The notes: generated by a model not told the origin, from the sequence alone. DNA of 64,000 nucleotides from Timonella corticicola (GCF_042683685.1 NZ_JBHUOP010000003.1:186001-250000), one strand, 5' to 3'; shown: positions 53,041 through 61,410, counted from the first letter of the stretch. Numbers and translations are program-made.

Positions 53041-54557
53041 ATGCTTTCTCCTACGAATCAAAAGAATGGTCAACCCACGGCTTCCATTTTCCATGTCTCC
53101 CCGCACGGCTCCGACGAGTCCATCGGCACGGAGGCAAGTCCGCTTCGCACGATCTCTCGTGCATCGATGCTCGCGCACGCGGGGGACACCATCCTCGTCC
53201 ATGAGGGCGAGTACCGTGAATGGGTCAAGCCTGCACGGGGAGGCTTGAGTGAGGATCGGCGCATCACCTATGCTGCCGCAGCTGGAGAGCGCGTCGTCAT
53301 CAAGGGCTCGGAGAGAATCTCAGGTTGGGAGCAACTCGGGGACGGGGGTCTGGACGGCCCGTGTGCCAAACACACTGTTTGGCGACTTCAACCCCTACTC
53401 GTGCATCGTCGAGGGCGACTGGGTCGTGTGCCCCGAGGTGGGCGATCCTCCGCGCCATCTAGGCGAGGTCTACTTGAACGGACGCAGCCTCTACGAAGCC
53501 CCCAACCTCAGTTCCCTGAACAACCCCACGCCCCGTACCGAGATCGTCGACGATTGGATCGGCGTCACCGTCCCCGTTCGCGACCCCGAGCAGACACGCT
53601 ACCTCTGGTACGCCAAAGTCGACTCCGAGAACACCACCATCTGGGCCAACTTTCATGACGCAGACCCGAACGTAGAACTCGTCGAAATCAACGTCCGCCG
53701 CTCCATCTTCTACCCTGCCGTACACCACCTGAACTACATCACTGTCCGCGGCTTCGAGATGGCGCACGCCGCAACACCTTGGGCGCCTCCTACTGCGGAT
53801 CAGCCCGGCCTTATCGGACCCAACTGGGCTAAGGGCTGGATCATCGAAGACAACACTATCCACGACGCCAAATGCTCAGCAATCTCCCTCGGCAAGGAAG
53901 CTTCCACCGGGGACAACTACGCACACCAGCGAGGCGACAAACCCGGCTACCAATACCAGCTCGAGTCCGTGTTCGCTGCCCGCCATGTCGGCTGGGACCG
54001 TGAGCACATCGGCTCGCACATCGTGCGCCGCAACACTATCTTCGACTGCGGCCAGAACGCCGTCGTTGGTCACCTCGGATGCGCCTTCTCCCGCATCGAG
54101 GATAACCACATCTACAACATCGCCCTCAAGCGCGAGTTCTACGGCCACGAAATCGCCGGCATCAAGCTCCACGCCGCCATCGACACAACCATCGAGCACA
54201 ACCGTATCCACGACACCTCCCTTGGTATCTGGCTCGACTGGCAGACGCAGGGCACGCGCGTCACACGCAACCTGCTCTACCGCAACAACCGTGACCTGTT
54301 CATCGAGGTCTCCAACGGCCCACACCTGGTCGACCACAACGTCCTCGCCTCACCCGCCTCACTCGAGGTCGCGAGTCAGGGCGGTGTCTTCGTCAACAAC
54401 CTCATCTGTGGAAGTGTTCGCGTCGAGCCCATCATGGACCGCGCCACCCCGTACCGCCTCCCGCACAGCACCCAAGTCGCCGGGTACACCACCATCAGCG
54501 GCGGAGACGACCGTTATATCGGCAACATCTTCCTCGCCGACAACCTCAACAGGTCGT
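53041..54557 (+). pseudogene. Second GH120 beta-xylosidase, frameshifted and 3'-truncated
   Basis: Residues FHVSPHGSDESIGTEASPL to ISGWEQLGDG are read from ATG 53041. The homology then shifts by one base to VWTARVPNTLFGDFNPY and continues to GGDDRYIGNIFLADNLNRSY. One extra G in the GGGGG run at 53344-53348 explains the shift. The catalytic segments WLDWQTQGT and FIEVSNGPH are intact. Homology stops near 54557, about 150-170 residues before the normal end, where a fragment of another gene begins. The paralogue at 34237-36222 is complete. A sequencing error could explain the shift but not the truncation. Confidence 0.85.
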
Positions 54558-54677
54558 ATGCCCTCACCAGCCACCAAAGCCCGCCTCGGAGCCTGGGTAG
54601 CCCTCGGCGCGGCGGCCCTTGCCGGGACCGGGGTTGCGTGGGTCAACTTCCTTCTCGGCGTGGGCGAACAGTTATAG
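54558..54677 (+). pseudogene. 39-codon hydrophobic fragment fused at the GH120 break
   Basis: ATG 54558 to TAG 54677 encodes MPSPATKARLGAWVALG and one likely membrane helix ending GVGEQL. It begins exactly where GH120 homology ends and in a different frame. It may be the tail of a deleted membrane-protein gene or a tiny membrane protein; I cannot identify it. Confidence 0.35.
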
Positions 54678-54722
54678 GCGCGGATTCGAAGGCAGGTTTT
54701 CGAGCGACCTTGTCAGTGTGAG

Positions 54723-54869
54723 TCAGTTGCCGAAAAGTGCGGAGAGGATGTCGGTGGAGTCTCCGTCATCGATGTGTTTCGCGAGGGTCGCGATTGCCTT
54801 CCACAGTCGTTGCTGTTCGGTGAGGCTTTCATCGACCCTGATTCGTTCGACTTTTGCCGTTAGTGGCAT
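54723..54869 (-). CDS. 48-residue small protein coupled to the VOC gene
   Basis: The ATG at 54869 shares one base with the TAA of the preceding VOC gene (TAATG), a typical coupled start. The product begins MPLTAKVERIRVDESLTEQQ and contains LWKAIATLAKHIDDGDS, predicted mostly helical and acidic. No family is recognised. Coupling and tidy amphipathic sequence argue for a real gene. Confidence 0.55.
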   Translation of the reverse strand: MPLTAKVERIRVDESLTEQQRLWKAIATLAKHIDDGDSTDILSALFGN

Positions 54870-55252
54870 TAGCGGTTCTCCGTGGTGTGTTCGTCGACCT
54901 CGGCTATCACGAGGACGTTGCCGGACGGGTCGCGTACCTGCAGTGAGCGGCTTCCCCTCTCACCGGTGATCGGCGCGACGAGCGGGGTGTCGAGCTCACC
55001 GAGCCGCGCGGCGGCGGCGTCGATGTCTGTGCTGTACAGCACGAGCGCCGGCTCTTGCCGCGTGTGGGGGTGATCGGTGGGAAACAGCCACACGCCCGGG
55101 TCGCTCATGTCCCCGGGGCCGACATGCACGGATCGGAACCCGGGGAAGAGTTCCTGGTCGAACAGGACGCGGAAGCCGAAGCAGCTGACGTACCAGTCGA
55201 TGGCGGCGGCGAGGTCGGTAACAGGGAGAACGGCTCTGCCGATACGGATCAT
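54869..55252 (-). CDS. VOC (glyoxalase/bleomycin-resistance) family protein
   Basis: This 127-residue protein has the paired beta-alpha-beta-beta-beta layout: IGRAVLPVTDLAAAIDWYVSCFGF at the N-terminus and VRDPSGNVLVIAEV at the C-terminus. Members bind a metal and act on small electrophiles, or sequester antibiotics. It lies 14 bp after the TetR gene and overlaps the small gene downstream. Its operon with a membrane protein and TetR under a large palindrome suggests an inducible detoxification function. Confidence 0.88.
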   Translation of the reverse strand: MIRIGRAVLPVTDLAAAIDWYVSCFGFRVLFDQELFPGFRSVHVGPGDMSDPGVWLFPTDHPHTRQEPALVLYSTDIDAAAARLGELDTPLVAPITGERGSRSLQVRDPSGNVLVIAEVDEHTTENR

Positions 55253-55266
55253 GGGCGCAGCATCCT

Positions 55267-55851
55267 TTATCTCGTAAGGGTGGTCAGATGGTGGGTGAGG
55301 ATCGCGACGGCACGGTCGCCCGCGTCTGGGGTCGATGCCCAGAGCGCGTGAATCGCGAGTCCATCCAGAAGCCCGTGGAGACGCTCGGCCTCGACATCCA
55401 GGTCCATATCAGCGGGTAAGGGGCTGGTCCGGTCAAGTTCTGTCAGAACCCGTTGGCACAACGAGCGCACGGCGCGGTGCAGCTGGGTCACGTGCTGAGT
55501 GAGGCTGGGATCGGTCAGGGCGAGAGAGCCGAACTGGAGTTGGACGATGAGTTCGGTGCGCCGGGTGGTGTCCAGCGGCAGCAGTTCGGTCAACATCGCC
55601 AGCGCGAGCCCTGTCCCCTCGCCGGTCAATGCCCGGATGCGTGCGCCGGCATCGCTGCGTATCCGGTCAAGACAGAACCGACGCAGTGCCTCTTGGGTAG
55701 GAAATGCGCGCCGTAGTGAGGCTGTGGCGATGCCCGCCTCCTCCGCCACGCGACGCACCGACAGCGCCGCAAGCCCGTCGCGGGTGAGGACCCGCCACGC
55801 GGCGTCGCCGATGTCACGCTCGCGCTGCGCATGGTCGATCAGTCGTGGCAT
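55267..55851 (-). CDS. TetR-family regulator (autoregulated operon)
   Basis: This 194-residue protein starts at ATG 55851, four bases after the membrane-protein stop. The HTH is RERDIGDAAWRVLTRDGLAALSV ... RRVAEEAGIATASLRRAF (seen in parts), and the C-terminal domain is rich in Leu/Thr helices. It is second in the operon and most likely binds the 38-bp palindrome at 56431-56468 to repress it. The ligand is unknown. Confidence 0.88.
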   Translation of the reverse strand: MPRLIDHAQRERDIGDAAWRVLTRDGLAALSVRRVAEEAGIATASLRRAFPTQEALRRFCLDRIRSDAGARIRALTGEGTGLALAMLTELLPLDTTRRTELIVQLQFGSLALTDPSLTQHVTQLHRAVRSLCQRVLTELDRTSPLPADMDLDVEAERLHGLLDGLAIHALWASTPDAGDRAVAILTHHLTTLTR

Positions 55852-55855
55852 CCGG

Positions 55856-56398
55856 TCACCCCCTCGCGTCGGCCGAGACCTTCTTGGGCCACAGTGTGTA
55901 GCTGATGGCCCAGAGCAGCTCAACCCCCACGATCACCCCAAGAATCGGGAAGAACGCGTCAAGTTCAGCGGTGCGCTCGGGCGCTGCGACGATCCAGATG
56001 AGGCCGTACAGGATCGCCGCTGCGATGCCCGCGGCGAGGGTCGTGCGTGCAACATCCTTCCAGCAGGCGAGCGCGTACGCCATGCCGCCGAGTGTCGGCC
56101 GGGGCGGTGCACCGCGGAAGCGGACGGCGAACTTCGCATCCGCCCAGGAGATCATGCGACGCCCATACGCGATGGACACACCGATATAGAGGGCGGCCAA
56201 GCCGTGATGCCACGACGCAGTGCCGCCCCCGATCAGATCGACCGCGACCAGCACGAGTAACACCACATCGATCACCGGAGCCGCGACCAACAACACAGAG
56301 CCCAGGCGTGGCCGACCCGCAAGATACCGCGCGGCAAGTCCCGCAATGATCGCGACCCAGAACCCGACCTCGCACGCGATGATGGCGAGCAGAATCAC
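55856..56398 (-). CDS. Integral membrane protein of unknown function
   Basis: This 180-residue protein has about five hydrophobic segments (LLAIIACEVGFWVAIIAGLA, VLLVAAPVIDVVLLVLVAVD, and a C-terminal ILGVIVGVELLWAISYTLW). It carries charged loops with YGRRMISWADAKFAVRF. I do not recognise a named family with certainty; it resembles uncharacterised actinobacterial membrane proteins found next to TetR genes. It is first gene behind the 38-bp palindrome, so it is the main regulated target. Confidence 0.75.
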   Translation of the reverse strand: MILLAIIACEVGFWVAIIAGLAARYLAGRPRLGSVLLVAAPVIDVVLLVLVAVDLIGGGTASWHHGLAALYIGVSIAYGRRMISWADAKFAVRFRGAPPRPTLGGMAYALACWKDVARTTLAAGIAAAILYGLIWIVAAPERTAELDAFFPILGVIVGVELLWAISYTLWPKKVSADARG

Positions 56399-56430
56399 GG
56401 GTGAGCTTTCATGAATGAGTCACAATGCAT

Positions 56431-56468
56431 GGTACTCATATTAGCACGAGCGTGCTAATATGAGTACC
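56431..56468. promoter_or_regulatory. 38-bp perfect palindrome, TetR operator
   Basis: The arms are GGTACTCATATTAGCACG and its exact complement around AG. It lies 33 bp upstream of the membrane-protein start. The inner TTAGCACG..CGTGCTAA is a classic TetR half-site pair. The outer arms are long enough to bind two dimers or to form a cruciform. Confidence 0.85.
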
Positions 56469-56546
56469 GATCGCGCATCGGCGCGGAAATCTTGGTGTGG
56501 AGTGTGACGATTGCGTGCACGGCGACGGTCGCGAAACAATGATTGG

Positions 56547-57152
56547 ATGCCTGCTCAGCCTCCACCGGACGGCATCCCTCCCCAGCGTTTACGAATCGTC
56601 GGAGTCTCGGGCTCCGGCAAGTCTCATCTGGCGCAGGCGGTGGCCGCACGTATGGGTCTTCCCCGATTGGATCTGGACGCCGTGTTCTGGGATGCAGAGT
56701 GGACCTATCGTGACTTAGACGAAGCGCACCACATCATCCGAGAATTCGTCACAGAGCATCCGGACGGTTGGGTCAGCGATGGTGGGTGGGTGAATCGCCT
56801 CGATGGCCTGCTCGACCCGGGAACGCCGAACGGTGCCGATACGTTCGTATGGCTCGATCATCCCCGACGCACGGTGATGCGTCGTGTGATCCTCCGGACT
56901 CTGCGACGAGCGGTCACCCGCGAGGAACTGTGGCACGGTAACCGGGAGAACCCATTGACTTGGTTGAGGTGGGATCCGCACCGCAACATCATCCGATGGG
57001 CATGGGTCAATCATGCGGTAACCCGCCGCCGCATGCGGGTGCTCATTTCCGAGGGGGTGCCAGTGATCCGGTTGTGCGGGCAGCGCGAGGTCAACAAATG
57101 GCTCGCTTCGTTGCCGGTGAGGCCCGTCGATGGGGACGACACCTGCACCTGA
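56547..57152 (+). CDS. P-loop adenylate-kinase/FlaR-like protein
   Basis: This 201-residue protein has Walker A GVSGSGKSHLA near residue 18, then LPRLDLDAVFWDAEW, a pattern of topology-modulation/FlaR-like and adenylate-kinase-related proteins. WVSDGGWVNRLD and FVWLDHPRRTVMRRVILRT follow, with the usual Arg-rich lid. Start ATG 56547 is chosen because family similarity begins just after it; the frame is open upstream. The substrate is unknown, probably a nucleotide. It is monocistronic. Confidence 0.78.
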   Translation: MPAQPPPDGIPPQRLRIVGVSGSGKSHLAQAVAARMGLPRLDLDAVFWDAEWTYRDLDEAHHIIREFVTEHPDGWVSDGGWVNRLDGLLDPGTPNGADTFVWLDHPRRTVMRRVILRTLRRAVTREELWHGNRENPLTWLRWDPHRNIIRWAWVNHAVTRRRMRVLISEGVPVIRLCGQREVNKWLASLPVRPVDGDDTCT

Positions 57153-57454
57153 ACCTGAACCCAGCCGAACCGCCCATGCACGCGCAGGCCCGGATCAGTG
57201 CACGAACACGTCACGGTCAGTGTGACACCAGATGCGCCCGCTCCACCCCGCCCCGGTCGAGCTCGTCACGCACGGCCGCGGCCGCAGCGCTCAGCGAGAA
57301 CCCTTCACCGTCAGCGTCGGTGAGCCCGGCGAACCGTTCGATGCGCTGCTCGATCCGCACCTTCACGCCGCAGCGCTGGCTTACGAGGCCAGGCTGCGTG
57401 CGGGGGAGGATGTCAAACCTGCGGACGTCGCAAGTTTGAACATCGACTATTGGG
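57153..57454. other. Interval with a possible gene remnant beside the tRNA
   Basis: A frame from 57226 reads EPFTVSVGEPGEPFDALLDP, then HAAALAYEARLRAGEDV, and looks protein-like. It runs into the tRNA gene without its own stop before it. It has no start or ribosome site that I trust and no family I recognise. It may be the tail of an element once integrated at the tRNA. Confidence 0.35.
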
Positions 57455-57527
57455 TGGAGCTAAGGGGATTCGAACCCCTGACCTTCTCATTGCGAACGAG
57501 ACGCGCTACCAACTGCGCCATAGCCCC
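57455..57527 (-). tRNA. tRNA-Ala (anticodon CGC)
   Basis: The 73-nt cloverleaf has acceptor GGGGCTA/TAGCTCC, D arm GCGC-AGTTGGTA-GCGC, anticodon stem TCTCG/TGAGA with loop TTCGCAA, and T arm AGGGGTTCGAATCCCCT. Anticodon CGC reads GCG (Ala). The 3' end continues CCCA and the CCA tail is not encoded in register. Confidence 0.95.
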
Positions 57528-57711
57528 GATACGGTTCGCGCACCGCAACCCACTGCCAGCGCGGAACCGATATATCTAGTTGTATCGCCCGAACAGTACT
57601 GGAACCTGGGACCAAGCACCTAGAGACGGGTGCATCACCCACATTTCCTCACGAACGTTGCTCACAATACATAATCACCGAATACGATCGGTCCAGAGCT
57701 TGCACACCTCG

Positions 57712-58533
57712 CTAGGAGCCAGTCACCACGCGATCTAGTGCCTCACGATGGTTTTCTACGTAGGCGATATCCGTCAGGTACAGGTCAAGGTGTCCTGCCT
57801 CGATTTGATCGGCAAAGTTGGCATCATGTTCAGCGGCCTCGCGCATGAAATCCACGAGAGCGCGTAGACGCGGCACGACAGCGTTCATGGCGTCTGCCCG
57901 CAGTTCGCGGGTACACTCGTAGGCGTCCAAAAACCGTCGAGCGCGAGAGGCCTGCATCTCGATGTCCCCGAATCCGTCAGGATTCTCTGGGGCCGTGAGC
58001 GGTGCAAACCGGTAAAGCGCATAGGCCAGATCCCATGAACGCGGACCCGGCCGCGCCATGTCGAAGTCGATGAGCGCTACCGCTTGGCCATCGCGGAACA
58101 CACAGTTGTACGGAGCGAAGTCCGAGTGGCAGATAACCTCAACCGGCTCCAAAGCCGTTTGCTGCCACCCCTCATCAAGGTCTGCAACACAGTGCATCGT
58201 CGCGTCGTGGAATCCCCGCAGCAGTTTCGCAGCCGACACCAACGCCTCCACGCTCCGCACTTCATCGGTCAGGGGATAGTTCCCAACCGCACCCTCCACG
58301 AAGTCCAAGATTTCGCGTCCCTGCTCGTCGTATCCATGAGCTGCGGGAACACCCGTGAAGCCTTGCGCCCGAACAGCGGCCAATAGCAAGTGCACGGTTG
58401 GAGTCCACGGATGAACTGGACGCCGCACAGTATCGTCAACCCGCACGACAACGTTGACTCCACCACCCTCAAGAGTCTCCTCGCTCGGCCCAGCACCAAA
58501 AACCTCGCGATCCTCAAACCGATCATGCGCCAT
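57712..58533 (-). CDS. Aminoglycoside-phosphotransferase (APH) family protein
   Basis: This 273-residue kinase-like protein has the catalytic loop CHSDFAPYNCVF near residue 137 and metal-binding IDFDMARPG near residue 155. The N-lobe segment GGGVNVVVRVDDTVRRPVHPW is typical of APH/choline-kinase-like enzymes of actinobacteria. The substrate could be an antibiotic, a small alcohol or a protein. Its start lies 11 bp inside the end of the RES-domain gene, so the two are co-expressed. Confidence 0.85.
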   Translation of the reverse strand: MAHDRFEDREVFGAGPSEETLEGGGVNVVVRVDDTVRRPVHPWTPTVHLLLAAVRAQGFTGVPAAHGYDEQGREILDFVEGAVGNYPLTDEVRSVEALVSAAKLLRGFHDATMHCVADLDEGWQQTALEPVEVICHSDFAPYNCVFRDGQAVALIDFDMARPGPRSWDLAYALYRFAPLTAPENPDGFGDIEMQASRARRFLDAYECTRELRADAMNAVVPRLRALVDFMREAAEHDANFADQIEAGHLDLYLTDIAYVENHREALDRVVTGS

Positions 58534-59068
58534 AGCAAACGACTCCTAACCCAAATCCTGGTTGTCCACCCACGACCGAGACAACAGGACTTCCGGGATC
58601 GCCATCGTTCCATCGGAACAACACGAGATGCCAGAGACCAGGACTCTTGCGCGAAGGATCAATGAGCCCATTTGCCCCGGCTTCCACGAGACGGTCACGA
58701 ACCTTCCACGACGACGGGGTACCGCCAGACCGGACAATGTCCTGCCAGGGCGCAATCGCATCCGGCAGATCGACACCAAATTCGGCGAGAGCGGAATCAT
58801 CGCGAAGATCGACAACCCCAGTCGCCTCAACCGTGACCTCAACGATGTCGAGCGAAGAGGACCGACCATCCCTGTGCGCGATCATCGCGGCTTCAACGCC
58901 TTCAACGGATGAACTGAGGTAGAGCGTTGGTTCGCCTGGCCGTGAGTAACGCCCAGCAGACCGGGACCCTGAAATCGCAGCCTCACGGAACCGCGGATCA
59001 ATTGCGCGATAGAAGACACCTCGGATGACCGGGGCGGACCCGAACCGTTCACCTCTCGCCTGCTTCAC
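58523..59068 (-). CDS. RES-domain protein (possible NAD+ phosphorylase)
   Basis: This 181-residue protein has VFYRAIDPRF near residue 19 and SAGRYSRPGEPTLYLSSSVEGVEAAM near 37 (shown in part; Arg, Tyr and Glu match RES active-site positions). VVDLRDD and GANGLIDPSRKSPG follow, the last providing the late Ser. RES proteins are NAD+-degrading toxins paired with Xre/MbcA-type antitoxins. No antitoxin is adjacent; instead the gene overlaps an APH-like kinase. It could be an orphan effector, a non-toxic homologue, or a module neutralised by the kinase. Confidence 0.7.
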   Translation of the reverse strand: MKQARGERFGSAPVIRGVFYRAIDPRFREAAISGSRSAGRYSRPGEPTLYLSSSVEGVEAAMIAHRDGRSSSLDIVEVTVEATGVVDLRDDSALAEFGVDLPDAIAPWQDIVRSGGTPSSWKVRDRLVEAGANGLIDPSRKSPGLWHLVLFRWNDGDPGSPVVSVVGGQPGFGLGVVCYGA

Positions 59069-59177
59069 GCGATTCTCCTATCCACAACTGTTAACCCACA
59101 CCTGTGCATGCCACCGCCACACCCAACTCGTCAAACAGCGAACACGCCCACCAAATACACCAGCCAACGCACCTCAA

Positions 59178-59753
59178 TCACCCCACAAGTCGCCGCAATG
59201 CCTCCGTCGCCAAGCCGCGGCGTTCCTCACTGCTCAGCCCAGCCAGTTCAGGGTCCACGTCCAACGCCCGGTGGATGCTCAACCCCTCCACGAGCGCATC
59301 GATCAGCCGGGCCGTCAGGGGATCGAAGTGCCGTTCAAACGCCGCCCGGCTTCGAGACATCCACGCATGCGTGACCTCGCGATACTTCGGATCGCGTGCC
59401 GCGAGCGCATACAGTTCATGCGTCAAGACGAGTTCATCGGGATCGGTCAGCACATCGTTGTTGATCAGATTGGCGACGATTCCCACCGCCTCCTCCCGGC
59501 TCACCGCCGCGCTCAACGCGGCTTGGAAGCGGTCGGACATCTCCTGCGCGAAACGGGTGAACACCTCGAAGATGAGTTCGTCGCGCCCGGTGAAGTGGTA
59601 GGTCATGGACCCGAGCGGAACCTTGGCGAGTGCCGCCACCTTGCGGTGGCTGACACCGTCGACGCCTTCGGCGGCGATCAGTTCTCGCGCCGCCGCGATG
59701 ATTCGTTCCCTGCGATCTGGGTCGCTCGCTCTCGTCACCCGCCCGTCGCCCAT
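59178..59753 (-). CDS. TetR-family regulator
   Basis: This 191-residue protein has the HTH (RRERIIAAARELIAAEGVD ... KVAALAKVPLGSMTYHF) and a helical ligand domain. It is the sequence relative of the TetR at 33222-33752, sharing the VPLGSMTY(H/Y)F motif. It lies 2 bp after the acetyltransferase gene, so the two form an operon that it likely represses through the palindrome at 60485. Confidence 0.87.
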   Translation of the reverse strand: MGDGRVTRASDPDRRERIIAAARELIAAEGVDGVSHRKVAALAKVPLGSMTYHFTGRDELIFEVFTRFAQEMSDRFQAALSAAVSREEAVGIVANLINNDVLTDPDELVLTHELYALAARDPKYREVTHAWMSRSRAAFERHFDPLTARLIDALVEGLSIHRALDVDPELAGLSSEERRGLATEALRRLVG

Positions 59754-59755
59754 GA

Positions 59756-60484
59756 CTACCCCACCGCCAACTCGGCGCCGTCCGACGCAGCGTCACCCGG
59801 CCCAACACGATCAGACTCAGCAGAATCGGGCTCAGCAGAACCAGCACCAGAACCGGCAGCACCCACCACATCGGGATGCGTGGCCAGCCGAGGATCGAAC
59901 CCTTCCTCGCTAAGCTCCTTGATCACGCGCGCAGGATTCCCTACAGCCACGACGTTCGCGGGCAGGTCTTTCGTGACCACCGAACCCGCGCCGACCACGG
60001 TGTTCTCGCCGATCGTGACGCCTGGGCAGACGATGACGCCGCCGCCGAGCCACACGTTGTCCTTGATGGTGATGGGCTTGGCGCTCTCGAGTTTGTCGCG
60101 TCGCGGGGTGGGCTGCAGCGGGTGCACGGGGGTGAGGAGTTGGACGTTCGGGCCGATCAGAACATCGTTTCCAATGGTTATCGGGGCGACGTCGAGGGCC
60201 ACGAAGTTGAAGTTCACGAACGAGCGATCGCCCATGTGAATGTTGAATCCGAGGTCCACGGCAAGCGGCGGGCGTATGAATGAGTCCTTCCCGAGCGATC
60301 CCAGCAGATCCACGAGAACTTCGTGGGCGGCAGCCGGGTCTGTGCGGCTCAGTTCGAGGAAACGGTTCTGCAACTCGAACGCACGCTTGGTGGCGTTGGG
60401 AATCTCCTCGCCCTCGGCAACGTAGTAGTCGCCATCCATCATGCGCTGGTAGTTGGTGCGATCATCGCCCTCAAAGTAATCCAT
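59756..60484 (-). CDS. Sugar O-acetyltransferase (maltose/galactoside acetyltransferase type)
   Basis: This 242-residue protein has an N-terminal Mac domain (MMDGDYYVAEGEEIPNATKRA, shown in part) and left-handed beta-helix hexapeptide repeats. Segments include IGPNVQLLTPVHPLQPTPR, NVWLGGGVIVCPGVTIGENT and VVGAGSVVTKDLPANVVAVGNPARV. The His in PVHPL is the catalytic base of the family. A 40-residue Ala/Ser/Glu tail is extra. ATG 60484 directly abuts a 16-bp palindrome; ATG 60508 is an alternative. It acetylates sugars with acetyl-CoA in the cytosol, usually as a detoxifying step. Confidence 0.88.
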   Translation of the reverse strand: MDYFEGDDRTNYQRMMDGDYYVAEGEEIPNATKRAFELQNRFLELSRTDPAAAHEVLVDLLGSLGKDSFIRPPLAVDLGFNIHMGDRSFVNFNFVALDVAPITIGNDVLIGPNVQLLTPVHPLQPTPRRDKLESAKPITIKDNVWLGGGVIVCPGVTIGENTVVGAGSVVTKDLPANVVAVGNPARVIKELSEEGFDPRLATHPDVVGAAGSGAGSAEPDSAESDRVGPGDAASDGAELAVG

Positions 60485-60500
60485 GTGTACGATCGTACAC
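60485..60500. promoter_or_regulatory. TetR operator (acetyltransferase/TetR operon)
   Basis: GTGTACGATCGTACAC is a perfect palindrome touching the acetyltransferase start. Its TACG..CGTA core matches the operator of the related TetR at 33165-33182. Confidence 0.75.
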
Positions 60501-60554
60501 CCCTCCATAACTCGCCGCTCTTCACTGCCTAGTCAAAAATGGTCGTAACTAGCC

Positions 60555-60592
60555 CCAAAAGATGGCCAGTTTCAACAGTTTTTGGGTGGGTG
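60555..60592 (+). repeat. 38-bp direct repeat flanking ogt, copy 1
   Basis: The segment from CCAAAAGATGG to GTTTTTGGGTGGGTG is similar (about 26 of 38 positions) to 61344-61381. The two copies bracket the methyltransferase gene and share the TTTYGGGTGGG end. Confidence 0.5.
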
Positions 60593-60658
60593 ACGCCTAG
60601 GCTCCCTCGCGGTACGCTGAATCCTAGCCACGCCCGCTTCCAGCCAGACAGCGCATTC

Positions 60659-61306
60659 ATGCCGAATCCCACCTTCGCCACAACGCTCGACACCGACGAC
60701 GGCCCGTTCACAATCGTCGCCACGCCCAGCCATGTCATCGCGGCTGGCTGGCGCGCCAGCCTCCCACTGGGCACGAGTGAGCACGGCGGAACAGCCCCTG
60801 ACCGAAACACAGAGGGCACGGTACTCAGCCTTGGCTCGGTTCTCTCGGGGGTACATGACTCGTTACGTCCCGCTCCCACGACAATCCAGATTTTCGACGA
60901 GCCCTCAGCTCTCGCCCTCCCCCTCGCGTGCGATGAGGCCGTGTTGGGTCGGGCTGCGCGGGCAACGTTGGCGTATTACGACGGCGATCCGTCACTGCTT
61001 CGAGAGGTTCCCGTCCTGCAACGTGGTGGACCGTTCCGGGGGTTGGCGCTGACGGCGTTGCGGGATGTTCCGTGCGGCGAGGTTGTGTCGTATGGCGAGT
61101 TGGCGGAACTGGCCGGACGGCCCGCCGCTGTCCGGGCTGCTGCGACTGCCTGCGCACGCAACGCGGTGGGGTTGTTCGTTCCGTGTCATCGGGTCATCCG
61201 CGGCGATGGTTCTCCGGGCCAGTACGGAAGTTACGGCGTGGACTTCAAGGTGCGTATGCTCGACCGCGAGCGAGCCTGGTACGACAGGCACCACCCCTCC
61301 GACTAG
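60659..61306 (+). CDS. ogt: Methylated-DNA-protein cysteine methyltransferase
   Basis: This 215-residue protein starts at ATG 60659; an open frame continues upstream without similarity. It has a Ada/Ogt N-terminal ribonuclease-like part and the C-terminal active-site domain: FRGLALTALRDVPCGEVVSYGELAELAG, the HTH region RAAATACARN, and the acceptor motif VPCHRVIRGDGS with the reactive Cys near residue 180. It repairs O6-alkylguanine by transferring the alkyl group to itself. A 38-bp repeat lies on either side. Confidence 0.92.
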   Translation: MPNPTFATTLDTDDGPFTIVATPSHVIAAGWRASLPLGTSEHGGTAPDRNTEGTVLSLGSVLSGVHDSLRPAPTTIQIFDEPSALALPLACDEAVLGRAARATLAYYDGDPSLLREVPVLQRGGPFRGLALTALRDVPCGEVVSYGELAELAGRPAAVRAAATACARNAVGLFVPCHRVIRGDGSPGQYGSYGVDFKVRMLDRERAWYDRHHPSD

Positions 61307-61317
61307 CCATTCACTAA

Positions 61318-61379
61318 CCACCCAAAAATCGATGAAACCAGCGACAAAAGATAGGTGGTTTCGTCGGTTTTCGGGTGGG
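61318..61379 (+). terminator. Imperfect hairpin after ogt
   Basis: CCACCCAAAAATCGATGAAACC pairs imperfectly with the segment from GGTTTCGTCGG to TTTTCGGGTGGG across 14 bases. It may terminate ogt, and its 3' arm is the second copy of the 38-bp repeat. Confidence 0.55.
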
Positions 61380-61381
61380 CA
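61344..61381 (+). repeat. 38-bp direct repeat flanking ogt, copy 2
   Basis: This is the partner of 60555-60592. It may be a small dispersed element or part of two related terminators. Confidence 0.5.
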
Positions 61382-61410
61382 GCGTGATCTGACGGCGTGA
61401 TAATAAGTCA

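Noticed and set aside
60539..60658. Longer ogt from ATG 60539
   Set aside because: The extra 40 residues overlap the flanking 38-bp repeat and do not resemble the family.
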